Shown piece after piece: positions 46,064 through 60,392 of a DNA stretch of 64,000 bases. The stretch comes from Bathymodiolus brooksi. Taxonomy: Eukaryota; Mollusca; Bivalvia; Mytilida; Modiolidae. The notes under the pieces were generated by a model. It was not told the DNA's origin. It worked only from the letters and a program-made list of their open reading frames with translations, and made no database searches. A program made the position numbers and the translations under genes. How positions within the stretch are numbered: the first letter of the stretch is position 1; each line of letters starts with the position of its first letter. The DNA is taken from positions 31,090,494-31,154,493 of the forward strand of contig OY804575.1 in assembly GCA_963680875.1 (NCBI GenBank), in the 5' to 3' direction.

Positions 46064-48357
46064 TTGTCGGAACAGTTCTACAATCTAAGCGAAAAACAAG
46101 AAATACCACACTGTCGGAACAGTTCTACAATCTACCCGAAAAAAAAGAGATACCACACTGTCGGAACAGTTCTACAATCTACCCGAAAAACAAGAGATAC
46201 CACACTGTCGGAACAGTTCTACAATCTAACAGAAAAACAAGAGATACCACACTGTCGGAACAGTTCTACAATCTAACCGAAAAACAAGAGATACCACACT
46301 GTCGGAACAGTTCTACAATCTAACCGAAAAACAAGAGATACCACTCTGTCGGAACAGTTCTACAATCTAACCAAAAAACAAGAGATACCACACTGTCGGA
46401 ACAGTTCCACAATTTAACAGAAAAACAAGAGATACACACTGTCGGAACAGTTCTAAAATCTAACAGAAAAACAAGAGATACACACTGTCGGATCAGTTCT
46501 AAAATCTAACAGAAAAACAAGAGATACACACTGTCGGAACAGTTCTAAAATCTAACATAAAAACAAGAGATACCACACTGTCGGAACAGTTCTACAATCT
46601 AACAGAAAAACAAGAGATACCACACTGTCGGAACAGTTCCAAGATCTAACAGAAAGAGAAGAGATACCACATTGTCGGAACAATTCCAAGATTTAACAGA
46701 AAGACAAGAGATACCACACTGTCGGAACAGTTCTAAAATCTAATAGAAAAACAAGAGATATCACACTGTCGGAACAGTTCTACAATCTAACCGAAAAACA
46801 AGAGATACCACACTGTCGGAACAGTTCTACAATCTAACAGAAAAACAAGAGATACCACACTGTCGGAACAGTTCTACAATCTAACCGAAAAACAAGAGAT
46901 ACCACACTGTCGGAACAGTTCTACAATCTAACCGAAAAACAAGAGATACCACTCTGTCGGAACAGTTCTACAATCTAACCAAAAAACAAGAGATACCACA
47001 CTGTCGGAACAGTTCCAAAATTTAACAGAAAAACAAGAGATACACACTGTCGGAACAGTTCTAAAATCTAACAGAAAAACAAGAGATACACATTGTCGGA
47101 TCAGTTCTAAAATCTAACAGAAAAACAAGAGATACACACTGTCGGAACAGTTCTAAAATCTAACAGAAAAACAAAAGATACCACACTGTCGGAACAGTTC
47201 TACAATCTAACATAAAAACAAGAGATACCACACTGTCGGAACAGTTCTACAATCTAACAGAAAAACAATAGATACCACACTGTCGGAACAGTTCCAAGAT
47301 CTAACAGAAAGAGAAGAGATACCACACTGTCGGAACAATTCCAAGATTTAACAGAAAGACAAGAGATACCACACTGTAGGAACAGTTCTACAATCTAATC
47401 AAAAAACAAAAGATACCACACTGTCGGAACAGTTCCAAAATTTAACAGAAAAACAAGAGATACACACTGTCGGAACAGTTCTAAAATCTAACAGAAAAAC
47501 AAGATATACACACTGTCGGAACAGTTCTAAAATCTAACAGAAAAACAAGAGATACCACACTGTCGGAACAGTTCTACAATCTAACAGAAAAACAAGAGCT
47601 ACCACACTGTCGGAACAGTTCTACAATCTAACAGAAAAACAAGAGATACCACAATGTCGAAACAGATCTACAATCTAACAGAAAAAACAAGAGATACCAC
47701 ACTGTCGGAACAGGTCTACAATCTAACAGAAAGTGAAGAGATACCACACTGTCGAAACAATTCCAAGATCTAACAGAAAGACAAGAGATACCACACTGTC
47801 GGAACAGTTCCAAGATCTAACAGAAAGAGAAGAGATACCACACTGTCGGAACAATTCCAAGATTTAACTGAAAGACAAGAGATACCACACTGTCGGAACA
47901 GTTCTAAAATCTAATAGAAAAACAAGAGATATCACACTGTCGGAACAGTTCTAAAATCTAACAGAAAATTAAGAGATACCACACTGTCGGAACAGTTCTA
48001 CAACCTAACAGAAAAACAAGAGATACCACACTGTCGGAACAGTTGTAAAATCTAACCAAAAAACAAGAGATTCCACACTTTCAGAACAGTTCCAAATATT
48101 AACCGAAAAACAAGAGATACCACACTGTTGAAACAGTTCTAAAATCTAACATAAAAACAAGAGATACCACACTGTCGGAACAGTTCTACAATCTAAAAGA
48201 AAAACAAGAGATACCATACTGTCGGAACAGTTCTAAAATCTAATCGAAAAATAAGAGATCCACACTATCTGAACAGTTCCAAAATCTAACTGAAAACAAG
48301 AGATACCACATTGTCGGAACAGTTCTACAATCTAACAGAAAAACAAGAGATACCACA
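46064..48357. repeat. 2294-bp higher-order repeat
   Basis: Third full 2294-bp copy, bounded by the same landmark monomers at 46064 and 48358. It carries small private changes (for example AATTAAGAGATACC near 47967), so it is not an exact assembly copy. Confidence 0.88.
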
Positions 48358-51300
48358 TTGTCGGAACAGTTCTACAATCTAAGCGAAAAACAAGAAATAC
48401 CACACTGTCGGAACAGTTCTACAATCTACCCGAAAAAAAAGAGATACCACACTGTCGGAACAGTTCTACAATCTACCCGAAAAACAAGAGATACCACACT
48501 GTCGGAACAGTTCTACAATCTAACAGAAAAACAAGAGATACCACACTGTCGGAACAGTTCTACAATCTAACCGAAAAACAAGAGATACCACACTGTCGGA
48601 ACAGTTCTACAATCTAACCGAAAAACAAGAGATACCACTCTGTCGGAACAGTTCTACAATCTAACCAAAAAACAAGAGATACCACACTGTCGGAACAGTT
48701 CCACAATTTAACAGAAAAACAAGAGATACACACTGTCGGAACAGTTCTAAAATCTAACAGAAAAACAAGAGATACACATTGTCGGATCAGTTCTAAAATC
48801 TAACAGAAAAACAAGAGATACACACTGTCGGAACAGTTCTAAAATCTAACATAAAAACAAGAGATACCACACTGTCGGAACAGTTCTACAATCTAACAGA
48901 AAAACAAGAGATACCACACTGTCGGAACAGTTCCAAGATCTAACAGAAAGAGAAGAGATACCACACTGTCGGAACAATTCCAAGATTTAACAGAAAGACA
49001 AGAGATACCACACTGTAGGAACAGTTCTACAATCTAACCAAAAAACAAGAGATACCACACTGTCGGAACAGTTCCAAAATTTAACAGAAAAACAAGAGAT
49101 ACACACTGTCGGAACAGTTCTAAAATCTAACAGAAAAACAAGATATACACACTGTCGGAACAGTTCTAATATCTAACAGAAAAACAAGAGATACCACACT
49201 GTCGGAACAGTTCTACAATCTAACAGAAAAACAAGAGCTACCACACTGTCGGAACAGTTCTACAATCTAACAGAAAAACAAGAGATACCACACTGTCGGA
49301 ACAGTTCTACAATCTAACAGAAAGTGAAGAGATACCACACTGTCGAAACAATTCCAAGATCTAACAGAAAGACAAGAGATACCACACTGTCGAAACAGTT
49401 GCAAGATCTAACAGAAAGAGAAGAGATACCACACTGTCGGAACAATTCCAAGATTTAACAGAAAGACAAGAGATACCACACTGTCGGAACATTTCTAAAA
49501 TCTAATAGAAAAACAAGAGATATCACACTGTCGGAACAGTTCTAAAATCTAACAGAAAAACAAGAGATACCACACTGTCGGAACAGTTCTACAACCTAAC
49601 AGAAAAACAAGAGATACCACACTGTCGGAACAGTTGTAAAATCTAACCAAAAAACAAGAGATTCCACACTTTCAGAACAGTTCCAAATATTAACCGAAAA
49701 ACAAGAGATACACACTGTTGAAACAGTTCTAAAATCTAACATAAAAACAAGAGATACCACACTGTCGGAACAGTTCTACAATCTAAAAGAAAAACAAGAG
49801 ATACCATACTGTCGGAACAGTTCTAAAATCTAATCGAAAAATAAGAGATCCACACTATCTGAACAGTTCCAAAATCTAACTGAAAACAAGAGATACCACA
49901 TTGTCGGAACAGTTCTACAATCTAACAGAAAGACAAGAGATACCACACTGTCGGAACAGTTCTACAATCTAACAGAAAAACAAGAGATACCACACTGTCG
50001 GAACAGTTCCAAGATCTAACAGAAAGAGAAGAGATACCACATTGTCGGAACAATTCCAAGATTTAACAGAAAGACAAGAGATACCACACTGTCGGAACAG
50101 TTCTAAAATCTAATAGAAAAACAAGAGATATCACAGTGTCGGAACAGTTCTACAATCTAACCGAAAAACAAGAGATACCACACTGTCGGAACAGTTCTAC
50201 AATCTAACAGAAAAACAAGAGATACCACACTGTCGGAACAGTTCTACAATCTAACCGAAAAACAAGAGATACCACACTGTCGGAACAGTTCCAAGATCTA
50301 ACAGAAAGACAAGAGATACCACTCTGTCGGAACAGTTCTACAATCTAACCAAAAAACAAGAGATACCACACTGTCGGAACAGTTCCAAAATTTAACAGAA
50401 AAACAAGAGATACACACTGTCGGAACAGTTCTAAAATCTAACAGAAAAACAAGAGATACACATTGTCGGATCAGTTCTAAAATCTAACAGAAAAACAAGA
50501 GATACACACTGTCGGAACAGTTCTAAAATCTAACAGAAAAACAAAAGATACCACACTGTCGGAACAGTTCTACAATCTAACATAAAAACAAGAGATACCA
50601 CACTGTCGGAACAGTTCTACAATCTAACAGAAAAACAATAGATACCACACTGTCGGAACAGTTCCAAGATCTAACAGAAAGAGAAGAGATACCACACTGT
50701 CGGAACAATTCCAAGATTTAACAGAAAGACATGAGATACCACACTGTAGGAACAGTTCTACAATCTAATCAAAAAACAAGAGATACCACACTGTCGGAAC
50801 AGTTCCAAAATTTAACAGAAAAACAAGAGATACACACTGTCGGAACAGTTCTAAAATCTAACAGAAAAACAAGATATACACACTGTCGGAACAGTTCTAA
50901 AATCTAACAGAAAAACAAGAGATACCACACTGTCGGAACAGTTCTACAATCTAACAGAAAAACAAGAGCTACCACACTGTCGGAACAGTTCTACAATCTA
51001 ACAGAAAAACAAGAGATACCACAATGTCGAAACAGATCTACAATCTAACAGAAAAAACAAGAGATACCACACTGTCGGAACAGGTCTACAATCTAACAGA
51101 AAGTGAAGAGATACCACACTGTCGAAACAATTCCAAGATCTAACAGAAAGACAAGAGATACCACACTGTCGGAACAGTTCCAAGATCTAACAGAAAGAGA
51201 AGAGATACCACACTGTCGGAACAATTCCAAGATTTAACAGAAAGACAAGAGATACCACACTGTCGGAACAGTTCTAAAATCTAATAGAAAAACAAGAGAT

Positions 51301-51727
51301 ATCGCACTGTCGGAACAGTTCTAAAATCTAACAGAAAAACAAGAGATACCACACTGTCGGAACAGTTCTACAACCTAACAGAAAAACAAGAGATACCACA
51401 CTGTCGGAACAGTTGTAAAATCTAACCAAAAAACAAGAGATTCCACACTTTCAGAACAGTTCCAAATATTAACCGAAAAACAAGAGATACCACACTGTTG
51501 AAACAGTTCTAAAATCTAACATAAAAACAAGAGATACCACACTGTCGGAACAGTTCTACAATCTAAAAGAAAAACAAGAGATACCATACTGTCGGAACAG
51601 TTCTAAAATCTAATCGAAAAATAAGAGATCCACACTATCTGAACAGTTCCAAAATCTAACTGAAAACAAGAGATACCACATTGTCGGAACAGTTCTACAA
51701 TCTAACAGAAAAACAAGAGATACCACA
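48358..51727. repeat. 3370-bp higher-order block
   Basis: Landmark to landmark 3370 bp (about 72 monomers). It contains a rearranged part near 49860-50340 where a TTCCAAGATC monomer replaces the usual ones, consistent with unequal exchange. Confidence 0.8.
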
Positions 51728-54700
51728 TTGTCGGAACAGTTCTACAATCTAAGCGAAAAACAAGAAATACCACACTGTCGGAACAGTTCTACAATCTACC
51801 CGAAAAAAAAGAGATACCACACTGTCGGAACAGTTCTACAATCTACCCGAAAAACAAGAGATACCACACTGTCGGAACAGTTCTACAATCTAACAGAAAA
51901 ACAAGAGATACCACACTGTCGGAACAGTTCTACAATCTAACCGAAAAACAAGAGATACCACACTGTCGGAACAGTTCTACAATCTAACCGAAAAACAAGA
52001 GATACCACTCTGTCGGAACAGTTCTACAATCTAACCAAAAAACAAGAGATACCACACTGTCGGAACAGTTCCACAATTTAACAGAAAAACAAGAGATACA
52101 CACTGTCGGAACAGTTCTAAAATCTAACAGAAAAACAAGAGATACACACTGTCGGATCAGTTCTAAAATCTAACAGAAAAACAAGAGATACACACTGTCG
52201 GAACAGTTCTAAAATCTAACATAAAAACAAGAGATACCACACTGTCGGAACAGTTCTACAATCTAACAGAAAAACAAGAGATACCACACTGTCGGAACAG
52301 TTCCAAGATCTAACAGAAAGAGAAGAGATACCACACTGTCGGAACAATTCCAAGATTTAACAGAAAGACAAGAGATACCACACTGTCGGAACAGTTCTAA
52401 AATCTAATAGAAAAACAAGAGATATCACACTGTCGGAACAGTTCTAAAATCTAACAGAAAAACAAGAGATACCACACTGTCGGAACAGTTCTACAACCTA
52501 ACAGAAAAACAAGAGATACCACACTGTCGGAACAGTTGTAAAATCTAACCAAAAAACAAGAGATTCCACACTTTCAGAACAGTTCCAAATATTAACCGAA
52601 AAACAAGAGATACCACACTGTTGAAACAGTTCTAAAATCTAACATAAAAACAAGAGATACCACACTGTCGGAACAGTTCTACAATCTAAAAGAAAAACAA
52701 GAGATACCATACTGTCGGAACAGTTCTAAAATCTAATCGAAAAATAAGAGATCCACACTATCTGAACAGTTCCAAAATCTAACTGAAAACAAGAGATACC
52801 ACATTGTCGGAACAGTTCTACAATCTAACAGAAAAACAAGAGATACCACATTGTCGGAACAGTTCTACAATCTAAGCGAAAAACAAGAAATACCACACTG
52901 TCGGAACAGTTCTACAATCTACCCGAAAAAAAAGAGATACCACACTGTCGGAACAGTTCTACAATCTACCCGAAAAACAAGAGATACCACACTGTCGGAA
53001 CAGTTCTACAATCTAACAGAAAAACAAGAGATACCACACTGTCGGAACAGTTCTACAATCTAACCGAAAAACAAGAGATACCACACTGTCGGAACAGTTC
53101 TACAATCTAACCGAAAAACAAGAGATACCACTCTGTCGGAACAGTTCTACAATCTAACCAAAAAACAAGAGATACCACACTGTCGGAACAGTTCCACAAT
53201 TTAACAGAAAAACAAGAGATACACACTGTCGGAACAGTTCTAAAATCTAACAGAAAAACAAGAGATACACACTGTCGGATCAGTTCTAAAATCTAACAGA
53301 AAAACAAGAGATACACACTGTCGGAACAGTTCTAAAATCTAACATAAAAACAAGAGATACCACACTGTCGGAACAGTTCTACAATCTAACAGAAAAACAA
53401 GAGATACCACACTGTCGGAACAGTTCCAAGATCTAACAGAAAGAGAAGAGATACCACATTGTCGGAACAATTCCAAGATTTAACAGAAAGACAAGAGATA
53501 CCACACTGTCGGAACAGTTCTAAAATCTAATAGAAAAACAAGAGATATCACACTGTCGGAACAGTTCTACAATCTAACCGAAAAACAAGAGATACCACAC
53601 TGTCGGAACAGTTCTACAATCTAACAGAAAAACAAGAGATACCACACTGTCGGAACAGTTCTACAATCTAACCGAAAAACAAGAGATACCACACTGTCGG
53701 AACAGTTCTACAATCTAACCGAAAAACAAGAGATACCACTCTGTCGGAACAGTTCTACAATCTAACCAAAAAACAAGAGATACCACACTGTCGGAACAGT
53801 TCCAAAATTTAACAGAAAAACAAGAGATACACACTGTCGGAACAGTTCTAAAATCTAACAGAAAAACAAGAGATACACATTGTCGGATCAGTTCTAAAAT
53901 CTAACAGAAAAACAAGAGATACACACTGTCGGAACAGTTCTAAAATCTAACAGAAAAACAAAAGATACCACACTGTCGGAACAGTTCTACAATCTAACAT
54001 AAAAACAAGAGATACCACACTGTCGGAACAGTTCTACAATCTAACAGAAAAACAATAGATACCACACTGTCGGAACAGTTCCAAGATCTAACAGAAAGAG
54101 AAGAGATACCACACTGTCGGAACAATTCCAAGATTTAACAGAAAGACAAGAGATACCACACTGTAGGAACAGTTCTACAATCTAATCAAAAAACAAAAGA
54201 TACCACACTGTCGGAACAGTTCCAAAATTTAACAGAAAAACAAGAGATACACACTGTCGGAACAGTTCTAAAATCTAACAGAAAAACAAGATATACACAC
54301 TGTCGGAACAGTTCTAAAATCTAACAGAAAAACAAGAGATACCACACTGTCGGAACAGTTCTACAATCTAACAGAAAAACAAGAGCTACCACACTGTCGG
54401 AACAGTTCTACAATCTAACAGAAAAACAAGAGATACCACAATGTCGAAACAGATCTACAATCTAACAGAAAAAACAAGAGATACCACACTGTCGGAACAG
54501 GTCTACAATCTAACAGAAAGTGAAGAGATACCACACTGTCGAAACAATTCCAAGATCTAACAGAAAGACAAGAGATACCACACTGTCGGAACAGTTCCAA
54601 GATCTAACAGAAAGAGAAGAGATACCACACTGTCGGAACAATTCCAAGATTTAACAGAAAGACAAGAGATACCACACTGTCGGAACAGTTCTAAAATCTA

Positions 54701-55144
54701 ATAGAAAAACAAGAGATATCACACTGTCGGAACAGTTCTAAAATCTAACAGAAAAACAAGAGATACCACACTGTCGGAACAGTTCTACAACCTAACAGAA
54801 AAACAAGAGATACCACACTGTCGGAACAGTTGTAAAATCTAACCAAAAAACAAGAGATTCCACACTTTCAGAACAGTTCCAAATATTAACCGAAAAACAA
54901 GAGATACCACACTGTTGAAACAGTTCTAAAATCTAACATAAAAACAAGAGATACCACACTGTCGGAACAGTTCTACAATCTAAAAGAAAAACAAGAGATA
55001 CCATACTGTCGGAACAGTTCTAAAATCTAATCGAAAAATAAGAGATCCACACTATCTGAACAGTTCCAAAATCTAACTGAAAACAAGAGATACCACATTG
55101 TCGGAACAGTTCTACAATCTAACAGAAAAACAAGAGATACCACA
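51728..55144. repeat. 1123-bp block plus 2294-bp higher-order repeat
   Basis: Landmarks at 51728, 52851 and 55145 give 1123 and then 2294 bp, repeating the order seen at 44941-48357. Confidence 0.88.
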
Positions 55145-58100
55145 TTGTCGGAACAGTTCTACAATCTAAGCGAAAAACAAGAAATACCACACTGTCGGAA
55201 CAGTTCTACAATCTACCCGAAAAAAAAGAGATACCACACTGTCGGAACAGTTCTACAATCTACCCGAAAAACAAGAGATACCACACTGTCGGAACAGTTC
55301 TACAATCTAACAGAAAAACAAGAGATACCACACTGTCGGAACAGTTCTACAATCTAACCGAAAAACAAGAGATACCACACTGTCGGAACAGTTCTACAAT
55401 CTAACCGAAAAACAAGAGATACCACTCTGTCGGAACAGTTCTACAATCTAACCAAAAAACAAGAGATACCACACTGTCGGAACAGTTCCACAATTTAACA
55501 GAAAAACAAGAGATACACACTGTCGGAACAGTTCTAAAATCTAACAGAAAAACAAGAGATACACACTGTCGGATCAGTTCTAAAATCTAACAGAAAAACA
55601 AGAGATACACACTGTCGGAACAGTTCTAAAATCTAACATAAAAACAAGAGATACCACACTGTCGGAACAGTTCTACAATATAACAGAAAAACAAGAGATA
55701 CCACACTGTCGGAACAGTTCCAAGATCTAACAGAAAGAGAAGAGATACCACACTGTCGGAACAATTCCAAGATTTAACAGAAAGACAAGAGATACCACAC
55801 TGTAGGAACAGTTCTACAATCTAACCAAAAAACAAGAGATACCACACTGTCGGAACAGTTCCAAAATTTAACAGAAAAACAAGAGATACACACTGTCGGA
55901 ACAGTTCTAAAATCTAACAGAAAAACAAGATATACACACTGTCGGAACAGTTCTAAAATCTAACAGAAAAACAAGAGATACCACACTGTCGGAACAGTTC
56001 TACAATCTAACAGAAAAACAAGAGATACCACAATGTCGAAACAGATCTACAATCTAACAGAAAAAACAAGAGATACCACACTGTCGGAACAGGTCTACAA
56101 TCTAACAGAAAGTGAAGAGATACCACACTGTCGAAACAATTCCAAGATCTAACAGAAAGACAAGAGATACCACACTGTCGGAACAGTTCCAAGATCTAAC
56201 AGAAAGAGAAGAGATACCACACTGTCGGAACAATTCCAAGATTTAACAGAAAGACAAGAGATACCACACTGTCGGAACAGTTCTAAAATCTAATAGAAAA
56301 ACAAGAGATATCACACTGTCGGAACAGTTCTAAAATCTAACAGAAAAACAAGAGATACCACACTGTCGGAACAGTTCTACAACCTAACAGAAAAACAAGA
56401 GATACCACACTGTCGGAACAGTTGTAAAATCTAACCAAAAAACAAGAGATTCCACACTTTCAGAACAGTTCCAAATATTAACCGAAAAACAAGAGATACC
56501 ACACTGTTGAAACAGTTCTAAAATCTAACATAAAAACAAGAGATACCACACTGTCGGAACAGTTCTACAATCTAAAAGAAAAACAAGAGATACCATACTG
56601 TCGGAACAGTTCTAAAATCTAATCGAAAAATAAGAGATCCACACTATCTGAACAGTTCCAAAATCTAACTGAAAACAAGAGATACCACATTGTCGGAACA
56701 GTTCTACAATCTAACAGAAAAACAAGAGATACCACATTGTCGGAACAGTTCTACAATCTAAGCGAAAAACAAGAAATACCACACTGTCGGAACAGTTCTA
56801 CAATCTACCCGAAAAAAAAGAGATACCACACTGTCGGAACAGTTCTACAATCTACCCGAAAAACAAGAGATACCACACTGTCGGAACAGTTCTACAATCT
56901 AACAGAAAAACAAGAGATACCACACTGTCGGAACAGTTCTACAATCTAACCGAAAAACAAGAGATACCACACTGTCGGAACAGTTCTACAATCTAACCGA
57001 AAAACAAGAGATACCACTCTGTCGGAACAGTTCTACAATCTAACCAAAAAACAAGAGATACCACACTGTCGGAACAGTTCCACAATTTAACAGAAAAACA
57101 AGAGATACACACTGTCGGAACAGTTCTAAAATCTAACAGAAAAACAAGAGATACACACTGTCGGATCAGTTCTAAAATCTAACAGAAAAACAAGAGATAC
57201 ACACTGTCGGAACAGTTCTAAAATCTAACATAAAAACAAGAGATACCACACTGTCGGAACAGTTCTACAATCTAACAGAAAAACAAGAGATACCACACTG
57301 TCGGAACAGTTCCAAGATCTAACAGAAAGAGAAGAGATACCACACTGTCGGAACAATTCCAAGATTTAACAGAAAGACAAGAGATACCACACTGTAGGAA
57401 CAGTTCTACAATCTAACCAAAAAACAAGAGATACCACACTGTCGGAACAGTTCCAAAATTTAACAGAAAAACAAGAGATACACACTGTCGGAACAGTTCT
57501 AAAATCTAACAGAAAAACAAGATATACACACTGTCGGAACAGTTCTAAAATCTAACAGAAAAACAAGAGATACCACACTGTCGGAACAGTTCTACAATCT
57601 AACAGAAAAACAAGAGCTACCACACTGTCGGAACAGTTCTACAATCTAACAGAAAAACAAGAGATACCACACTGTCGGAACAGTTCTACAATCTAACAGA
57701 AAGTGAAGAGATACCACACTGTCGAAACAATTCCAAGATCTAACAGAAAGACAAGAGATACCACACTGTCGAAACAGTTGCAAGATCTAACAGAAAGAGA
57801 AGAGATACCACACTGTCGGAACAATTCCAAGATTTAACAGAAAGACAAGAGATACCACACTGTCGGAACAGTTCTAAAATCTAATAGAAAAACAAGAGAT
57901 ATCACACTGTCGGAACAGTTCTAAAATCTAACAGAAAAACAAGAGATACCACACTGTCGGAACAGTTCTACAACCTAACAGAAAAACAAGAGATACCACA
58001 CTGTCGGAACAGTTGTAAAATCTAACCAAAAAACAAGAGATTCCACACTTTCAGAACAGTTCCAAATATTAACCGAAAAACAAGAGATACACACTGTTGA

Positions 58101-58326
58101 AACAGTTCTAAAATCTAACATAAAAACAAGAGATACCACACTGTCGGAACAGTTCTACAATCTAAAAGAAAAACAAGAGATACCATACTGTCGGAACAGT
58201 TCTAAAATCTAATCGAAAAATAAGAGATCCACACTATCTGAACAGTTCCAAAATCTAACTGAAAACAAGAGATACCACATTGTCGGAACAGTTCTACAAT
58301 CTAACAGAAAAACAAGAGATACCACA
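55145..58326. repeat. two blocks of 1592 and 1590 bp
   Basis: Landmarks at 55145, 56737 and 58327. These intermediate-length blocks (about 34 monomers) look like deletion products of the longer repeats. The last landmark carries a CGGACCAG variant. Confidence 0.82.
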
Positions 58327-59719
58327 TTGTCGGACCAGTTCTACAATCTAAGCGAAAAACAAGAAATACCACACTGTCGGAACAGTTCTACAATCTACCC
58401 GAAAAACAAGAGATACCACACTGTCGGAACAGTTCTACAATCTAACCGAAAAACAAGAGATACCACACTGTCGGAACAGTTCTACAATCTAACAGAAAAA
58501 CAAGAGATACCACACTGTCGGAACAGTTCTACAATCTAACCGAAAAACAAGAGATACCACTCTGTTGGAACAGTTCTACAATCTAACCAAAAAACAAGAG
58601 ATACCACACTGTCGGAACAGTTCCAAAATTTAACAGAAAAACAAGAGATACACACTGTCGGAACAGTTCTAAAATCAAACAGAAAAACAAGAGATACACA
58701 CAGTCGGATCAGTTCTAAAATCTAACAGAAAAACAAGAGATACACACTGTCGGAACAGTTCTAAAATCTAACAGAAAAACAAGAGATACCACACTGTCGG
58801 AACAGTTCTAAAATCTAACATAAAAACAAGAGATACCAGACTGTCGGAACACTTCTACAATCTAACAGAAAAACAAGAGATACCACACTGTCGGAACAGT
58901 TCCAAGATCTAACAGAAAGAGAAGAGATACCACACTGTCGGAACAATTCCAAGATTTAACAGAAAGACAAGAGATACCACACTGTAGGAACAGTTCTACA
59001 ATCTAACCAAAAAACAAGAGATACCACACTGTCGGAACAGTTCCAAAATTTAACAGAAAAACAAGAGATACACACTGTCGGAACAGTTCTAAAATCTAAC
59101 AGAAAAACAAGATATACACACTGTCGGAACAGTTCTAAAATCTAACAGAAAAACAAGAGATACCACACTGTCGGAACAGTTCTACAATCTAACAGAAAAA
59201 CAAGAGCTACCACACTGTCGGAACAGTTCTACAATCTAACAGAAAAACAAGAGATACCACACTGTCGAAACAGATCTACAATCTAACAGAAAAAACAAGA
59301 GATACCACACTGTCGGAACAGTTCTACAATCTAACAGAAAGTGAAGAGATACCACACTGTCGAAACAATTCCAAGATCTAACAGAAAGACAAGAGATACC
59401 ACACTGTCGAAACAGTTGCAAGATCTAACAGAAAGAGAAGAGATACCACACTGTCGGAACAATTCCAAGATTTAACAGAAAGACAAGAGATACCACACTG
59501 TCGGAACAGTTCTAAAATCTAATAGAAAAACAAGAGATATCACACTGTCGGAACAGTTCTACAATCTAACAGAAAAACAAGAGATACCACACTGTCGGAA
59601 CAGTTCTACAATCTAACAGAAAGTGAAGAGATACCACACTGTCGGAACAATTCCAAGATCTAACAGAAAGACAAGAGATACCACACTGTCGGAACAGTTC
59701 CAAAATCTAACAGAAAAAT

Positions 59720-60200
59720 CGTAGAAATTGCAAAATCGATATTCGGTCAAATATACTACTGGTGGGGCGAGAAAGCTAAACATTTCATTAATATGCTAAG
59801 CAAATTGGTTGTGCTGTGTACCAACACTGTGGGATCGAATCCTACAGATGGAAGAACAAAAGATTGTCAGTTAGAAATCGTTACTCTAACAATGTTAGGT
59901 TGAATGTTCATATGTTCAAAATATTTAATACACCACAGTATCATTCGTTCCCATTGCAGAAGATATACGAACATTGTATGGTTATCACCTGCTTGCCATG
60001 ATTATATACACTCAAGGGTACAGACCAGATGGCAAATTATCGAATATCATAGAACAATAAATTTAGATAATGCAAATTTTCAAAGGTATTTATATTAGTT
60101 ATTTTCTGGAAACACCTTGTTGGGTTTGTATGCTTAGAAAACAATTGTGAGACTACTGTTATTTGAAAAGTATTTTAGCAAAACAAATGTTAACCCTATT
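59720..60200. other. single-copy-looking flank of the satellite
   Basis: The array ends abruptly at about 59719. Then AT-rich DNA with ORFs of about 60 codons at 59816-60098 that show no motif. GGGATCGAATCCTAC near 59830 resembles a tRNA box B but lacks a convincing box A. Confidence 0.4.
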
Positions 60201-60204
60201 TTAA

Positions 60205-60392
60205 ACGGGGGTGAGCTCGGGTGCTACGGAGGAGTATGCAGTTCCTAATCCAATAAATGCACCCGTCATGTGTTTCTCATGATAAAAGTCCGCTAATAAA
60301 TGTTATTCGGTGGCAGGCCAGGAAAGAAAGAAGTTATCACTACAAACAGAACGTCATGATTACCTCTTTGATATCTTCAAACTTTTCTTGCA
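60205..60392. mobile_element. two RT-element 3' fragments in opposite orientation
   Basis: 60205-60290 matches the plus-strand order of the 10492 copy (AACGGGGGTGA ... TGCACCCGTCATGTG). 60362-60392 is the reversed terminus (TACCTCTTTGATATCTTCAA). Suggests a nested or inverted insertion. Confidence 0.45.

Larger units (their letters stand above)
31678..59719. repeat. 28-kb satellite array of about 47-bp monomers
   Basis: Uninterrupted head-to-tail array of about 600 monomers, typically GAGATACCACACTGTCGGAA followed by CAGTTCTACAATCTAACAGA and AAAACAA (47 bp). Length variants of 45-48 bp come from GATACAC, GATCCAC and A-run changes. Monomer variants (TTCTACAATC, TTCTAAAATC, TTCCAAGATC, TTCCAAAATT) recur in fixed order, forming higher-order repeats. 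Short ORFs of 61 and 70 codons recur on both strands, but every frame is closed every few monomers and they are not genes. No gene or transposon interrupts the array. Confidence 0.97.

Noticed and set aside
34032..58539. Recurring 61- and 70-codon ORFs on both strands of the satellite
   Set aside because: They follow from monomer variants in which the CTAAC stop is mutated. They recur with the higher-order period, have no start context or splice sites, and are flanked by stops in every frame.
31678..59719. CRISPR-like appearance of regularly spaced repeats
   Set aside because: There are no unique spacers, the repeats are contiguous monomers with shared variants, and the DNA is clearly eukaryotic.
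59800..59850. Possible tRNA-derived head (GATCGAATCC)
   Set aside because: Box A and the acceptor stem could not be formed convincingly.
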